This document shows, one piece after another, positions 23,901 through 34,364 of a stretch of 64,000 bases of DNA. This stretch comes from Ilyonectria destructans (lineage: Eukaryota > Ascomycota > Sordariomycetes > Hypocreales > Nectriaceae). The translations under genes were made by a program, and so were the position numbers. The stretch lies in assembly GCA_020740775.1 (NCBI GenBank), contig JAHEWK010000014.1, positions 496,001 through 560,000 on the forward strand, read 5' to 3'. Numbering within the stretch: the stretch's first letter is position 1; each line of letters starts with the position of its first letter. The notes beneath the pieces are model-generated. The model did no database searches. It saw only the letters and a list, made by a program, of their open reading frames with translations, and was not told the DNA's origin.

Positions 23901-26900
23901 GTGTGGCTGCTGTGGGTCGCGTGTGAATGTGCATATGGATGGGTGTGAATGGTGGTCAAAGGGCGGTCGAGCAGAGAGGCGTCGATGCTGGTAATTAGTT
24001 ACTTCGTAATGAGGAAGTTGATCAATTACAAAGAGAGACACCGAGTTAGAGAGACAGACAAAGCGACCAACCGAATGTCTCTCTTTTCGCAACTGTTCCG
24101 CCCCCGCCCCCCCTTCAAGAATATAGCCCGTTTGCTACGGAGTACCTCATCCAGTGAGATGATGCCGGGGCCGAGTACGAAGCGAACAACAACCAGAACC
24201 AGGAGACGAACCCAGGTTGAGTCAAGCTACTCCCGTATACCCATTAAGTTACCTAAGTTACAATGTACTCTCTCCGTGCTGCGAAGAGAAGGAACACCAA
24301 CCATGTCCAGCTTCGTTTCTCGCGACCTCCGCCCATGCCGAGCCCGTCCCCGAGCAGCGCATACCGCAAGGTCAATACGGATATATCCCAGTATATCCAT
24401 TGTCTAGGCACAGCCTCGAATCGCCAAAAAGCCATCGCTTACCCGGGCTGTCAGACCGGTGGCATCCATGTCCATCACCGTCTAACGCCCATGGGTTGTT
24501 GGATGTTTACGTCGCATCCGCATCCAGGTCAGGCGATAGCTTCCAGGGGCCCCCTCGACGCCGCCAGATCAGATCAGCCTGCGCGTGCATCAAACAACCA
24601 TGGTCGGGGTGGTTCCGGTCGCCGCCCGGCTGTCCCTTTGGCATTGTTCAGACTTCAACCCCCCCGGTAGCGGGTTCCCACTGCCAAAACGGACAAGGCT
24701 CTATTATTAATCTTGAGTCTCGCTGTCCCGTCCCTCTCAGCTTGCGTCGCAGCGCGCCCAATTCCTCTGCATGTCTCGCATCACCCGCGCTCGACCTTCC
24801 GGGGCACATCCATGTCTCTCCCATCCTGGGATCCTGGGCCAGTGACGCAGCCCAGCCAAGCTAGTCGTTCCGTCCTCCGTACTCCGTACCGTACCGTTAG
24901 TCCGTACCAAGATGTCATGACACTGAGCCAAGCTAGGTCCCACGTTCTGCGGGCGTGGATTCCAGCGCAGGAGCCCTTGATCGGCGGATGACAGATGACG
25001 GATGACGGAAGAACACCACAGGAGCGAGTGCCCTGACGATCGCGCCCTCGCCCATGACATTCGCAATCACCAACTGACAACTGATCATCACCAATTTTTC
25101 ATGTAGGGACCTGCTTTGTACGTGCGGCCCAGTATCAATATGCAGGGAAAAGGCCTTCCGTCGCCCGCAGCCCAGCATCTTATCTGCGCCCCTTGTCAGC
25201 GGCAGCGAGCAAGTCGCCCGCAGCATCAACTTCAACTTATCATCTGAAACTCAATTGGCCCACTGCAGCAGATCTGGTGGCAAAAGACTTCAGCAGCACG
25301 CCAAGGGAACCCCCCACATCCTCGCCGCAAATCCCATTGCCGAGACGGGTTGGCTTGATGCGCACGCTTCTCGACGGCTCCATGCATTGCCGGACGCATC
25401 TGTCACCCAGGTGCACCCACAAGTCAACCAAGTCAAGCCACCTTCACCTCATTGTCATCCTGCTCCTTGCTCGTAACACAGCCAGCTATCACAGGCATTT
25501 TTACTCCGTAGCACAGAAGCTAATACCCCAACTGTGCTCGGGCTTCGGGCTAGTGGTAGCAATCTCAGGATCGCCTCTATTGGTTCGCGTCCAGGGGTTT
25601 AATGATTACCTTGTCTTCGTAGACCAAGCCGACGCCATGTATTCGTTCAGTATTTGCTGTGGCTTTATTAGACTTGTGCTAAGACGAGGCAGGCTGCAGG
25701 TGTTCCACTCGCCCTTCGGCCCCGGTATCTTGATTCATCGTGCAGCAACGTGCAATACAGACCATCAGGCATGGCATGATCGACGTTACCGATGTAAAAC
25801 GTCTGACATTTTCTTGTTTCGTGGGGCCGAACCAGCAATGCCTTGACTCCATGAAAATTCCCAGACGCGGCATCCCTGACCCTGAACGCGAGTTCCAAGA
25901 CGACGGACGGCCCGAATGTGAAGAGGAAGAACACAGGGAAAGACGTAGCCAAATGGCGGCGGTCTCGAACGTCCGGCGGTTTTGCCTTTCCTCTGCATTA
26001 TGCGGCACGGTCTGTGTGACTGCAACCCGATCGGAGTCTTTGTCGACCTGCAGATAATGCCTTAATGGACAGCTTATAATAGTTCAAGAGGGGTTAAGTG
26101 TTTCAAGGTCCAGATCACGACATTGAGCCGGTTCTCGTCACAGCGGCAATACAGGGATCAATGACAGTGCGATCCACATCACACAACATTGCTACCAGGT
26201 GCTAGATCCAAGGAAACAATCAGAAGGTTAAGGTTGAAAGTCACACCAAAAGAGTATGGTTTGCTTCCGCTATGGCTTTTATGAGTGGAGGTACTTGGCG
26301 GCCGGTGCGACGCCATCGGTCGGTCTCGCCACAAAAGATGAACTTCTCGCCAGCTATTACCCGGAGAAATACACAGCAAGATACAAAGAACCTTGCTTGA
26401 TCTGTGGGCCAGCATATTTGCGTCAGTCAGATAACTGCCCACTTGAAGCAAAACAACACGGTAGCTGAGGCTGTCCAAAGGAGCTGGCAGAATGTCATCC
26501 GTTCGAAGAATGCGTAGCTTGAGCCAACTATGAGATGCGATGGCTGCTGGCGGTAAGTTGGCAGTCCGATGGATGAGAAAGGGAGTAGTAGGCTGACATA
26601 TTTTTGCCAACATGTAAATAGAAGACAAGTTCTCTGTAGTCGGGGAGAGCAAACTTGTGCCGACATGAGGCTAACGGTGGAAGATCACGACACCACCATA
26701 CAGCCAGCTTTGACCCAAACTAAGTACATTGCGCCGAGAGAATCTAAACAGTAATTAATACAATTATCTTTTATTTATTAGCACGGCTTTCTGCTTCTAT
26801 CATGTTCAATTACGTCACCACCCTATAGCCAAAGCTACGATTTACAGGGGCACACTGTCAAATACTAGGATGTACTGGAAAACGAAACATAAATCTCCGA

Positions 26901-27104
26901 ACAGATGGGCATGAACAGTCAACTTCTCCTATCAGCTTGTTCATTACTAAAGTTCTAGAACTTCAGACACCTCCATATTACACACAAGCAGGGTCAATTC
27001 GAAGTTTGGGTTTCTAGTGTAATCTTGACTTACTCAACGACGTCGAGCCGAGAAGAATTTTGCCGTTTCAGCTCAACCTAACTTTCGAACTTAGAGTTTC
27101 TCGT

Positions 27105-28836
27105 CTAGGACCTCAAAGACACAACGCATCCATCGGCACTAGAGACAACTAGTGTAAGATTTTGTTTCTCCATCCCGACTTCTACCTTCGGTTCCGTGCT
27201 TGGCACCTCCATTCTCGGGAACACTTGCACCATCCGCGCTACAGTGTACGAGACTTGCATCAAAGCAAATTCCTCTGTAAAAGGAGAGCATCAGCAAGAA
27301 ATCCAGACCAACAAAATAAGACCATAAATATTGTGGGTTATACTCACGGCCCAGACACTGTCGTGGTCCGCCATTGAACGGCAGATACGCAAAGCCAACG
27401 TCTTTCAACCCATCGGCCTCCCACCGCTCCGGGCGAAACTGGTCAGCGTCTTCACCGTAAATGTCCTTGCGACGATGCATGGCGTACACGCAATACGCCA
27501 CAGTTTCGCCAGGTCTTACAAGCACCGGAGACATGCCATCGGGCCCGCCCCCGACGGGGAGTGTTGTAAGCCTTGTCGCTTGGCGGGAGTTGGCGGGCAC
27601 AGAGGGGTAGAGACGGAGGACTGGACGTATTGAATTAGTTAAATGACCGATATGACGCATTGTTATCATAATCAGGGGCTGGGCGTGTGTACCTTCTTTA
27701 ATAACCAGGTTGAGATATGTCATCTTCTTCAAGTCGTCTCTCGTCGGGGGATGAGCGTCAGCCCCCAACCCCAATGTTTGTTCGATCTCGGTGCGCAGAC
27801 GACCGAGAACATGCTGGTGGCGGGCAAGGAGACGACTGCACAGATGCAAGGTCAGCGAGCGAGCGAACAAAGAACTCGGTGTAGATCATCACATACAACG
27901 CCCACTGCAGGCAACACCCAGTAGTGTCACGTCCAGCCAACAACAGGTTCATGCACTGGTCTCTGATGATTTGCGGTTCCTTCATCTGCTGAGCCAGAAA
28001 GTCTACGAGTGCATTTCCGGCCTTTCCGTAGTTGTTTTCGTCCTCGCCAATGCTGTGGTTGGTCCTCGCCGACGTCACTAATGCCCTCGCGACGGCTTTG
28101 TCCACAAAGCGGTAGCAGGTCTTGTAGGCATCACGAAATTTCCTGTCGTTGAGAAACCAATAATAGGGCCCCAAACGAGCTCGACGGGTGATGTAGTCCT
28201 GTGCGATATCAAACGCCTTTTCAAACTCGGATTCCTGCCCAGCAATCTGGCCCCAGTCCATGGCCCATACGGAGTCGCCAAAAATCAGGGACATGGTGTT
28301 ATCGAGGGAGAGTTTGAAGCACAAGGGCTGCAGGTCGACAATGCCGTCTTCTGGAACAGAATTTATGAGATCTTGGACATGGCCCTTGATTTGGTCGAAG
28401 TTCTGCAATCTGTTGCAGGCAAACTGAGGCCCAAGGAGCTCCCGAGAGTGCTTCCAGGCTGTGCCATCTTGAGTGAATATACCACTACCCAGCAATGGTG
28501 TGAACGATAAGATTCTGATACCCAAACAATAATCTATGTTTTGTGAATAGAGTGGAATCAAGAATGTGAGTAGTCTTGGCAGGACTCACCTTCGGACTTG
28601 GTGGAGAGGATGGCTTGGATGTTCCGTGGGTCAACGGTATTGACGCCGCGTGAACCAAGCAGATGCTGCTCAAATGTTGTGCCTGATTCTTCTGCTACTT
28701 CGACGAAGAAGCGCAACATTTGCATGTCTTTGGAGCGCTTGACGGCCCTGCTGAGCATGTCGAGCCCCAGGGGCCACTTGGCTTTCCAGGATTGCAGAGG
28801 CTGACAACCATGCTTGAGAGAAAACAGCTGCTCTGT
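27105..28836 (-). CDS. Cytochrome P450, CYP52-type (fatty acid/alkane omega-hydroxylase-like); 5' end unresolved
   Basis: Five coding exons can be joined in phase: 28590-28836, 27897-28533, 27693-27835, 27348-27620, 27105-27274. Motifs in order: LKHGCQP near the start; [14 protein letters not shown] (helix C); LLAGRDTTG (I helix, oxygen activation); [11 protein letters not shown] (ExxR); [15 protein letters not shown] (heme-binding Cys). These match the CYP52 clade, which hydroxylates the terminal carbon of alkanes and fatty acids at the ER membrane with NADPH-P450 reductase. The first supported coding base follows an AG at 28837-28838. The expected ~30-residue membrane anchor and an in-frame ATG are not found upstream. 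The intron before it would start at a GTATTC near 28885. The first in-frame Met is at 28756-28758. The gene may be 5'-degraded or have an unseen exon. Confidence 0.8.
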
Positions 28837-29678
28837 CTAGAATAGCGTGTTAGTCAATCATTACCCAAAACAGAATACCTGCCATGTTGGCTCTGGCACG
28901 TAAATAGAGACTTGGGATGGACGCTGAGCCACTCCGTTACTGGTACTCGGATAGTGCCACCCAACATTAGCCAGGTTACTATGAAACACGACTCACTCTC
29001 GATGGCCACATGTCGATATTTCTTTTGGGTGGTTTTATGCTAAGGATACCAACGGTGATGAAACCCATGCGTTGAACGGGAGATGGAAGTTTTTAACCCA
29101 GGCTCACGGGACGGAATTGAGTGGCTACCCTTTGATGACATCTTGGCAGGTGGCCTTCTTTCGTGGCTCAAATGATGTGTCATGAGTACAAGATCCATTC
29201 GCATTGTTCTCATTGTTGAATAAAACGCCACCATCCTCTGTGTTGCTGTGCACACTATCGGCCTGCCAGCTCCGCAACCGCACATCCACGACAATGTCCA
29301 TCTTCCGAAATGGTGGCTTCCTAGTCATGTAAACATATGTTTGACTTGCGCTTAGGCCCACTGAGGTTCATGTGGAGGTTAAAGGTCATGCATACTACGG
29401 AACTAAGTCCAGGACTTCTTTGTTTCTGACTTTCCAGCACCTTATCCAATGAGCCAGAGGTTTTATCAGTTTAGTGATGGTTGATGAGAAACGCGAATAT
29501 AACCGCTAAATTCGATATAAAATGGCTTCAAGTAAACCACAGCACGTCGACTTCACTTATAAGTTAGGTTAGGATCCAGCGCTTATTCTTTGACAATCTG
29601 TCCCGTCATTTCTCCTTTCCATCTACTACTTTGTCCTCGATCACTCAGCCATCCTAACCCATACGTCGTACTGAAGAC
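28837..29678. other. Upstream of the P450; no clear gene
   Basis: About 840 bp. A short minus-strand ATG in good context (CCAACATGGC, around 28880-28890) opens an 11-codon hydrophobic frame, read MAGILFWVMID, before a stop. It may be a relic of the missing P450 anchor or a uORF. Otherwise AT-rich without recognisable features. Confidence 0.4.
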
Positions 29679-30344
29679 TCAGACTCGAACCTCCGTCAAT
29701 TCCGGTGTTCTCACGCAAACCTTGGGGAGCCCCTCTGGACATTTCACGATGATGCAGTCCCCAACCTTCTCCTCCTCTCGTCCGCATTCGTGAAACTCGC
29801 CGGATTCCCTGATGTACCAATCAGGCGGCTCGTCCTCAAACAAGATCTTCTGAGTCGCCATTGACAATACCAACGCCGTCACCTATTCGGTCGAGTTCGT
29901 CAATGGCGATTGAAGCTCCTCCACGTACTCCCAGGCTTTTCCATGTGATTTGTCGGACTGGGAACTCATAGGAGCGTATTCTGGGCCCCGCGCAAGAGGC
30001 ATTGGGCAGTTGGTCAAGACGTAGGGGAATAACTCTTTGAAGTCTCTCTTGAAAATGTAACCGATTCCCGCTTCAGAGTCGAACTTGGGGTCGTCTTGAG
30101 GGTTTTGGCATGGTTTTGTCTCGCGGGTGAAAGTCCGGGAGTAGGGCACCTGGCGAACAGTGAAGAGCTGACCTGAGACGGGTTTGTCCTCCGTTTGGAC
30201 GAAAAGGGCGGTCTCAAATTCGTTGACGGCCTGGCTACCACAGTCATTGGCGTTTGAGATTCTGAAGTCGATAATGCGAACCACGTAGCAACGATGAAGC
30301 CAGGGCGGTGTCGTCGTCCGCAGAGTGAGCGGCTGTTCCTGCAT
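29679..30344 (-). CDS. Hypothetical protein, frame interrupted by one TAG
   Basis: From the ATG at 30342-30344 a 153-codon frame runs to a TAG at 29883-29885. The same frame then continues open for 67 codons to 29679. The upstream part reads like a real globular protein (mixed charge, several Trp/Tyr/Cys). The downstream part begins with a possible internal ATG (MATQKILFEDEPPDWYIRES) and is also protein-like. An 11-bp inverted repeat (29855-29865 with 29899-29909) flanks the stop. A GTACGT donor near the end of the first part could splice out the stop, but the phase does not restore the second frame. I do not recognise a family. It could be one gene with a nonsense mutation, two small genes, or chance. 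Confidence 0.35.
29855..29909. repeat. 11-bp inverted repeat around a stop codon
   Basis: TCGCCATTGAC (29855-29865) and GTCAATGGCGA (29899-29909) are exact reverse complements separated by 33 nt. The in-frame TAG of the hypothetical minus-strand frame lies in the loop. Confidence 0.8.
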
Positions 30345-30638
30345 CTTGATGCGCAGTGTAAGGGATGGCAGTGAGACGGCGGCGTGGTAGTGTTAGATGC
30401 ACGTGAATCCGATGGTTTCTAGGGATTCCATATTATGGATCAGAGTGAAGCGGTGCCGGATTTGAAGGCAGAGGTTGGCTTGTCAGTCGGGAGTAATTTG
30501 AAAGGCAAGTTGTGTTTGCATAGAAAGTTAAAGCCTGAGGAGACTAAAAAGGCAGTGGTGATGTCTACACCGCAACAAAGACAATAGGCCCAATCTAAAT
30601 AGCAAGCACAGTTTAAATACACCCCACATAGCTCAAAT
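30345..30638. other. Short intergenic stretch, nothing recognised
   Basis: About 290 bp between two weak hypothetical frames. No motif or repeat seen. Confidence 0.4.
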
Positions 30639-31152
30639 TCACCAACGTTTTTGTTGTTGAGTCAAGCCACTTACGGGTGAGATGGGTGAATCACGAAAAA
30701 CTGAAGATGTCAAGTTTATGTCTAGGGTAGCAGGCTCAGAGGGAGGGGCAACAGTTGGGCACCTGCAAACAGATGAGGGTAGCCTGTCTACTGGAATTAA
30801 AGAGAAATTCGTGTTGGTGAGATGTTTGCTTGGGGTAGAAAGGAACAGATTTGTCACCTCTGTTCCAACACATTCGCCCCAAGTCAAGTCGTTCCACATT
30901 GAAGGAGTCTTTGTCATGGCACCAAGCCACGTCCTGTATCGCACACAAGTCCCGACTTCAAACGAAGGGTAGAGGTATCGGTATTTCACACCTTGATCAA
31001 TAAAACCTGGAGGATTAGAGGCCGCTGATGGAATATCTACAAACACAACTTGGGTATCGTGAACCAGGCTGAGCGATAGGCGACGTTTTGTGGAGCCTGT
31101 ATCGGATCGCGATAATGGTTTAGCCCGGTGGAGCGGCTTTAACTCGTGATGT
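30639..31152 (-). pseudogene. Open frame without usable ATG, possible gene remnant
   Basis: A minus-strand frame is open from just after a TGA at about 31153 down to 30639 (about 170 codons). The only early Met is well inside (GAMTK, near 30920). The translation looks coding-like in its upstream half (PPGFIDQGVKYRYLYPSFEV, then RYRTWLGAMTKTPSMWNDLT). The tail is Ser/Pro-rich. I recognise no family. It could be an internal exon of an unresolved gene or a decayed one; chance is not excluded. It ends head to head with the peroxiredoxin gene. Confidence 0.25.
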
Positions 31153-31279
31153 CATTAGCCGACTTGAGACACTCCAGCCTCAAGCTCGGCTCGAAGCTCC
31201 ACGTCGTCGTAGCTCCAAACACCATTGCAACCAGCCCCTCTTCCAAAACACCACAATCTCCTCTTCCTCAGCCGCAAAC

Positions 31280-32042
31280 ATGGCTTTCCGTGCTTCTTTC
31301 CGCCGCGTCGCCCTGGCCCGCCCTGCCGCGTCCCGCAGCTTCCACTCGACTCCCCGAGCGATGGTCCATGTTGGCCAGGCCATCCCCAACCTGGAGGTGC
31401 TCGTCGAGGACTCGCCTGGCAACAAGGTCAACCTCGCCGAGGAGTTCAAGTCCAGCAATGGGTACATCGTTGGCGTGCCCGCTGCCTTCTCGGGCACTTG
31501 CTCGAGCCAGCATGTCCCTTCATACATGAACCACCCTGGTCTCAAGCAGGCGGGCCAAGTATTCGTCGTCTCGGTCAACGATCCTTTTGTGTGAGTGTGC
31601 ATCCGAGCTCCATGCCGCCAATTGGGCCGGAATAGATGAGATGCTGATGAATTGATGTAGCATGAAGGCGTGGAGCGAGCAGCTTGACCCCGCCAAGCAG
31701 ACTGGCGTGAGTTAACAAAGCCACGGGAAGCGTGGTCCCTCGTCTCTCGTCCCCAGATCCTCAGCGGCTGACTGATATTCCCAGATCCGATTCCTCGGTG
31801 ACCCCACCGGCGAGTTCACCAAGGCCCTGGACCTTGGCTTTGACGGCTCGGCTATCTTTGGTGGCATGCGAGGCAAGCGATACGCCCTCAAGGTGGTGGA
31901 CGGCAAGGTCCAGGAGGCCCATGTTGAGCCCGATGGCACTGGTTATACCGGTAAGTGACCATGACTGAAGAACAGAAGATGGTGGTTAAATCACTGCTGA
32001 CCGTGATGATTAGTTTCCTCGGCCGAGAAGGTCCTGGGTTAG
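31280..32042 (+). CDS. Mitochondrial Prx5/PMP20-type peroxiredoxin
   Basis: Four exons: 31280-31590, 31661-31706, 31785-31950, 32014-32042; 183 residues. Residues 1-27 form an Arg/Ser/Ala-rich amphipathic presequence without acids (MAFRASFRRVALARPAASRS), a likely mitochondrial targeting signal. A second Met at 28 starts the mature-like domain MVHVGQAIPN. The peroxidatic cysteine is C74 in PAAFSGTCSSQH, the family's P-x-A-F-x-x-x-C motif. FLGDPTGEFTKAL follows, as in the Prx5/Asp f 3 group. There is no second cysteine after C74, which suggests a 1-Cys mechanism relying on glutathione or thioredoxin partners. Role by family: reduction of H2O2 and alkyl hydroperoxides. The last exon codes only nine residues plus stop. 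Confidence 0.93.
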
Positions 32043-33409
32043 GATAATGACTAGGAGGGCAGTGTATGTAAAATTACACCTTGATGAAGGTAGAAAACAT
32101 GATGAGATGGAAATATTTCGTTGTTGAGTTTGGCGCCCAGCGCGGCAAGTGAAGTTCCCGTCTCCTCGCTGAAAGACGTGCAATACGAAACTTGTAGTGT
32201 GGAACCATGCCGACCCGTGCCCATATAAACAGAAACACGGCGCATCGGCTTCCAGACATGGTAGGCAAACAATACCTATCTAGGTAAGAGAGGTTTCGGG
32301 CTGCCGGGTTGGTTCCGCCTGCCTGTCATCTTGATCCTTGTTCGTCCAGTTGTGACCCCATGCCTAGACTTCTAGAATCTCAGACACGTCTGGGATCGAA
32401 CTGTGAGTAATCCGGGGCTGAGAGCAAGATGTGACCCATGAGCATCATCAGACATCCTAGTCTCGGTTCAGCTTCAGGCTCACTCGTGCCTGCTGAGTCA
32501 CCTTAGCGTGGGCGGAATGGCGCCCGTGCCTGGCTTCACGACCACTCTGACGATGGGTTGGAGTTTCGGGCACAACGACAAAGCACGGAAGCAGGCACGG
32601 CCCTTTTAAGAAAGTGCACATTTCCTTGCAGTTCCTTGCAGGATGCCACCTCTCGCCAAATACAAAGCATCAAATCGGAGACGATGCCTGGGAGGATTTG
32701 GCTGTAGCCAGACGTAGTCAGTCATGCGGCAAAGCCGCCCGGTGGAGGGGTTCCGGGGTTGACCGCGGGCCTGGATCCACCGGTGAGTTGAGGCGTGAGC
32801 ACACTGTCAAAGTGGACCAGGCTCGCACTGTAACCGTCATAGCCTTACAAACCACGGCCAGGACGTGGAGAGGTGTAGAATCGGGCAAATGTGAAGGAGA
32901 GAATATGAAGGAGTGCAGTCAGCCTGATAAATCTCATTGTAATGCGGAAAATCGGGCTTATGCTCATCTCGGAACTGGACGTGAGACGGCGAATGGGTTG
33001 ACCCTGGAGTTTGTCAGCTCGCTGCTTGATGAGCTGAGCCGCTGGGCATCATCTGTCTGCTTCCATGTCATGTAGGTAGATATGGGATCAGGCTGGAGTC
33101 ATGATTGCCGAAGAAAATCCGCGTGGCAAGGCACAGTGCGCAGTATTTTCTTCTGTCTGAGGGTGGAGCCGCCGACGCTGCAGCGAGAAGCGGCGTGCCA
33201 TGACACGGGGCCCACGTCAGTGTCCGCCAGCGCCAACGCCAGTTCGAGTGCCCTGTGCGTGGTGCCCAAGGTGCCTGTGCCAGCGCCGCGCTCCGCCGAC
33301 GACGCCGCCAACAGCCCACTCCGAACCCCGGCACTGGGGCGTCTCTGCTGTCTGTGGGCGCTCTCTCTCTGCCTGGAAGCCTCTACTACTGGCCAAGACA
33401 GGATCGATG
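32043..33409. other. Intergenic, peroxiredoxin 3' flank
   Basis: About 1.4 kb between two plus-strand genes. GC-rich from about 33170. Open frames on both strands show no motif. No repeat or RNA gene recognised. Confidence 0.5.
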
Positions 33410-34364
33410 CCGGGCATCGGGTATCGGGCATATCCAGGTGCCAGCAACTGCTAACAGGCTGCCGCTGCCGCTGCCAACTGCCATCTGCCTGCTTTTATTA
33501 CCAACACCCGTGTGTGTCTCGTTGATTACCAGCCAACACCAACCCACTTCTCTCCCATCGCCTCATCCCTCCCGTCCCTCTGCCTAACCGGCCCTTTGCC
33601 CTTTGCCCTTTGCCCGCCTCTTGCCTCTTGCCTCTTACAACATCTCCCACTCGCTCTGTCCCACCCACCTTCCTTCCTCCCCCCACACCGCACCCACCTT
33701 TGACTCCCGCGCACCCACTTCCGCACCGTACCCGTACCGCACCGATCCTCCCTCACCTCTCACACTCCCACGCCGCTCACGCCGCCCACGCCGCTCACGC
33801 CTCACGCCTACTCAAACTCACACTGACTCCAACGCCAGCGCCAGCATCCTTGTGTGTGCCTGTGTCTTGTGCTCTATCCGCCCATCCCTCCATCCACTCG
33901 CCGATCCGCATATCCCCCGGTCACGCTCAACCCCCGACGCTCGACTTGCTTCCGTCGCTGCCTCCCGCCTCGTGACAGCCGACTTGACCCCGAACTCCGG
34001 CTCGACTCGTCCGTCTCTGCCTATCTCGACCAAACCACTGCAATAGGCACCCCTCTTCTTCGACTCAAACATCCAAATCATCCCCCCCTAAACTAAGATA
34101 CCTTAGTCACACTGTCCTCGGCGCCGCCGCCACCTTTTCTTCTCCATCCCTCTCTCGTCTTCTTCCCTCGACGACTTCCACCCCAACTCCCTCCACGTCG
34201 CCACGATTCCTCCCATCACGAGGAAACGCAAGGCTGCTGAGGCGACGATAATCTCTGCCAACAGAGACGAAGGCCCCAACAAGAGAATCATCGCCTCAGC
34301 TGCTGTCTCGGACACCCACGCCCAAGTCCTCCCCCCCACCCCGGTCACTACCGCCAGCAACCCC
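33410..34364 (+). promoter_or_regulatory. ATG-free pyrimidine-rich leader of the ariadne-type gene
   Basis: No ATG occurs on the plus strand between 33410 and the start at 34365 (955 nt). The tract is dominated by C and T, with imperfect repeats such as CCCTTTG (33594-33613) and GCCGCTCAC-like units (33770-33810). No GTAAGT/GTGAGT donor is obvious. The frame of the following gene is open from 34107 and reads protein-like from about 34203. Confidence 0.5.

Larger units (their letters stand above)
22160..27104. other. Gene-poor region with simple repeats
   Basis: About 4.9 kb in which I recognise no gene. Many open frames of 60-220 codons exist on both strands but lack motifs, plausible introns or conserved segments. 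Short tandem repeats cluster at 23.4-23.9 kb: TGCCTTG x4 (23434-23461), CCCGTCA x3 plus a variant (23496-23523), and GTGGAA x4 (23877-23900). From about 26.7 kb the sequence becomes AT-richer toward the P450 3' end. Upstream regulatory DNA of the RasGAP gene or a non-coding transcript are possible; nothing proves either. Confidence 0.45.

Noticed and set aside
25193..25846. 217-codon plus-strand open frame
   Set aside because: Begins at a non-ATG codon, no recognised motif, low-complexity start; nothing supports coding.
26179..26652. 157-codon minus-strand open frame
   Set aside because: No conserved segment, no splice context; probably chance in gene-poor DNA.
30340..31150. A biosynthetic gene cluster around the P450
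   Set aside because: No synthase, tailoring enzyme or transporter next to it; only weak hypothetical frames and a peroxiredoxin.
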